Positions 4,463-5,308 of a DNA stretch of 5,308 nt are shown piece by piece. Both the position numbers and the translations under genes were made by a program. Where the stretch lies: contig JAJCYK010000427.1 of NCBI GenBank assembly GCA_029262935.1, positions 1-5,308 of the forward strand. Reading direction: 5' to 3'. The notes beneath the pieces are model-generated. The model saw only the letters and a list, made by a program, of their open reading frames with translations, ran no database searches and was not told the DNA's origin. The DNA is from Cytophagales bacterium. GTDB taxonomy: Bacteria; Bacteroidota; Bacteroidia; Cytophagales; Cyclobacteriaceae. Within the stretch, counting starts at the first letter, position 1, and every line of letters starts with the position of its first letter.

Positions 4463-5308
4463 ATGAAGTTCATCAAATGTATTTTTGTTTTTCTTTTAGT
4501 ATGCAAATTTCAGGTGGCATCGATGCATTACCAAAGCAACACTACAAAAGAGGGTAATCAGGATAGTACAGGGGTTGTAGAATCGCTTAAAAATGGAGTT
4601 TTACAATATAAACAAGGTAAATTTCATCATGTTAGGCTACTTTGTGATACACTCAAAACAGCCTCGGAAAAGATTTCATTTACAAAAGGGGTAGCTGAAG
4701 CATTATTTTTGCAAGCTAGATGTACGAACAGACTGGGTAACAAGGAAGAGGCGATTGCTAAATACAAAAAGGCCTTAGCCCATTTCCGTAGTTTAAAGCA
4801 AAACAGTAGAATTAGTGCCTGCTACAGTAATCTTGCATCAATTTTTACCAACTTAGGAAGGTTCCAGAAATCAATAGAATTGAGTGACAGCGGACTTGTT
4901 TTTATCAATTCTACTGACTTTAAATCACGATTTATCTTATTAAACAATCTAGCAATTACACATCGTAGGCTTGGTAATTTCAAAGAAGCAATTGATAGAT
5001 TTTATATGGCTTTAGATCTTTTGAGTCAAATGGATAACGACAGTCTTATAAGAAATTCAAAAGCACAAATCTATGTAAATCTTGGAAACGTTTATGCTGA
5101 TCAAAAACTACTAGAAAAATCGAATTCACTGTTAGAGCTTGCAGCAGTTCTTCTTGGGAAACAAGATAATAAATTATCACTTGCTGGTGTTTATAACAAT
5201 TTAGGTTTTAACTATCATAAACTTAATAAACTCCATGAGGCTTTAAAGTATTTTAATAAAGCACTAGAAATTTACAATGAGCTTAAGGACAATGAGGGGA
5301 TTGCACTT
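4463..5308 (+). CDS. Secreted tetratricopeptide-repeat protein, N-terminal part (runs off the right edge)
   Basis: This is 282 codons open to the window end, with no stop. ATG 4463 is followed by a signal peptide or signal anchor (MKFIKCIFVFLLVCKFQ, roughly residues 1-20) and then by at least five TPR helix pairs. Their characteristic phrases are ALFLQARCTNRLGNKEEAIA (80-99), YSNLASIFTNLGRFQKSIEL (121-140), LNNLAITHRRLGNFKEAIDR (160-179), YVNLGNVYADQKLLEKSNSL (204-223) and YNNLGFNYHKLNKLHEALKY (244-263). The periodic L-G-x-x-x-x-A pattern marks each turn. In Bacteroidota a secreted TPR array of this kind commonly precedes a membrane helix and either a histidine kinase or a LuxR-type DNA-binding domain; which one applies here lies beyond the window. 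No Shine-Dalgarno site is visible. Low G+C (22 of 60 at 5101-5160) matches the permease-side background rather than the RES gene. Confidence 0.88.
   Translation, partial: MKFIKCIFVFLLVCKFQVASMHYQSNTTKEGNQDSTGVVESLKNGVLQYKQGKFHHVRLLCDTLKTASEKISFTKGVAEALFLQARCTNRLGNKEEAIAKYKKALAHFRSLKQNSRISACYSNLASIFTNLGRFQKSIELSDSGLVFINSTDFKSRFILLNNLAITHRRLGNFKEAIDRFYMALDLLSQMDNDSLIRNSKAQIYVNLGNVYADQKLLEKSNSLLELAAVLLGKQDNKLSLAGVYNNLGFNYHKLNKLHEALKYFNKALEIYNELKDNEGIAL

Overview
The window looks like a piece of a Bacteroidota chromosome, most likely a marine Cytophagales-type bacterium. This is inferred from gene families only. The evidence is an FtsX/MacB-type permease of the kind Bacteroidota carry in many copies, a secreted protein whose predicted signal-peptide cleavage falls just before a glutamine, A+T-rich genes without clear Shine-Dalgarno sites, and TPR, MORN and RDD proteins typical of these genomes. 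No rRNA, tRNA, transposase, integrase or CRISPR array is visible.

Layout from left to right. Positions 1-820 (minus) hold the N-terminal third or so of an ABC-transporter permease, which runs off the left edge. A 20-bp perfect palindrome covers its start codon. Positions 839-1165 hold no gene I can support, but contain a series of inverted repeats, the last of which is the first copy of a ~30-nt hairpin-forming repeat. A 119-residue hypothetical protein, perhaps TPR-like, lies at 1166-1525 (minus) and is bracketed by copies one and two of that repeat. A 231-bp divergent intergenic region then leads to a 340-residue RES-domain protein at 1757-2779 (plus), probably an NAD+-consuming toxin-type enzyme. 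Convergent with it, on the minus strand, are an RDD-family membrane protein with a C-terminal zinc ribbon (2879-3409) and a secreted MORN/YwqK-like repeat protein (3505-4092). The third repeat copy lies at 4178-4207. A secreted TPR protein begins at 4463 (plus) and runs off the right edge.

The genes do not form one obvious pathway. Between the permease and the TPR protein the window looks like a patchwork of short, unrelated accessory genes on alternating strands. These genes are separated by structured, repeat-bearing spacers, and the RES gene is visibly richer in G+C than its neighbours. The features most worth checking are the dispersed hairpin repeat that brackets genes, the hairpin-rich segment at 947-1158, and the RES gene. 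The RES gene has no recognisable Xre/DUF2384 antitoxin and shares a repeat-containing divergent control region with the 119-residue gene.
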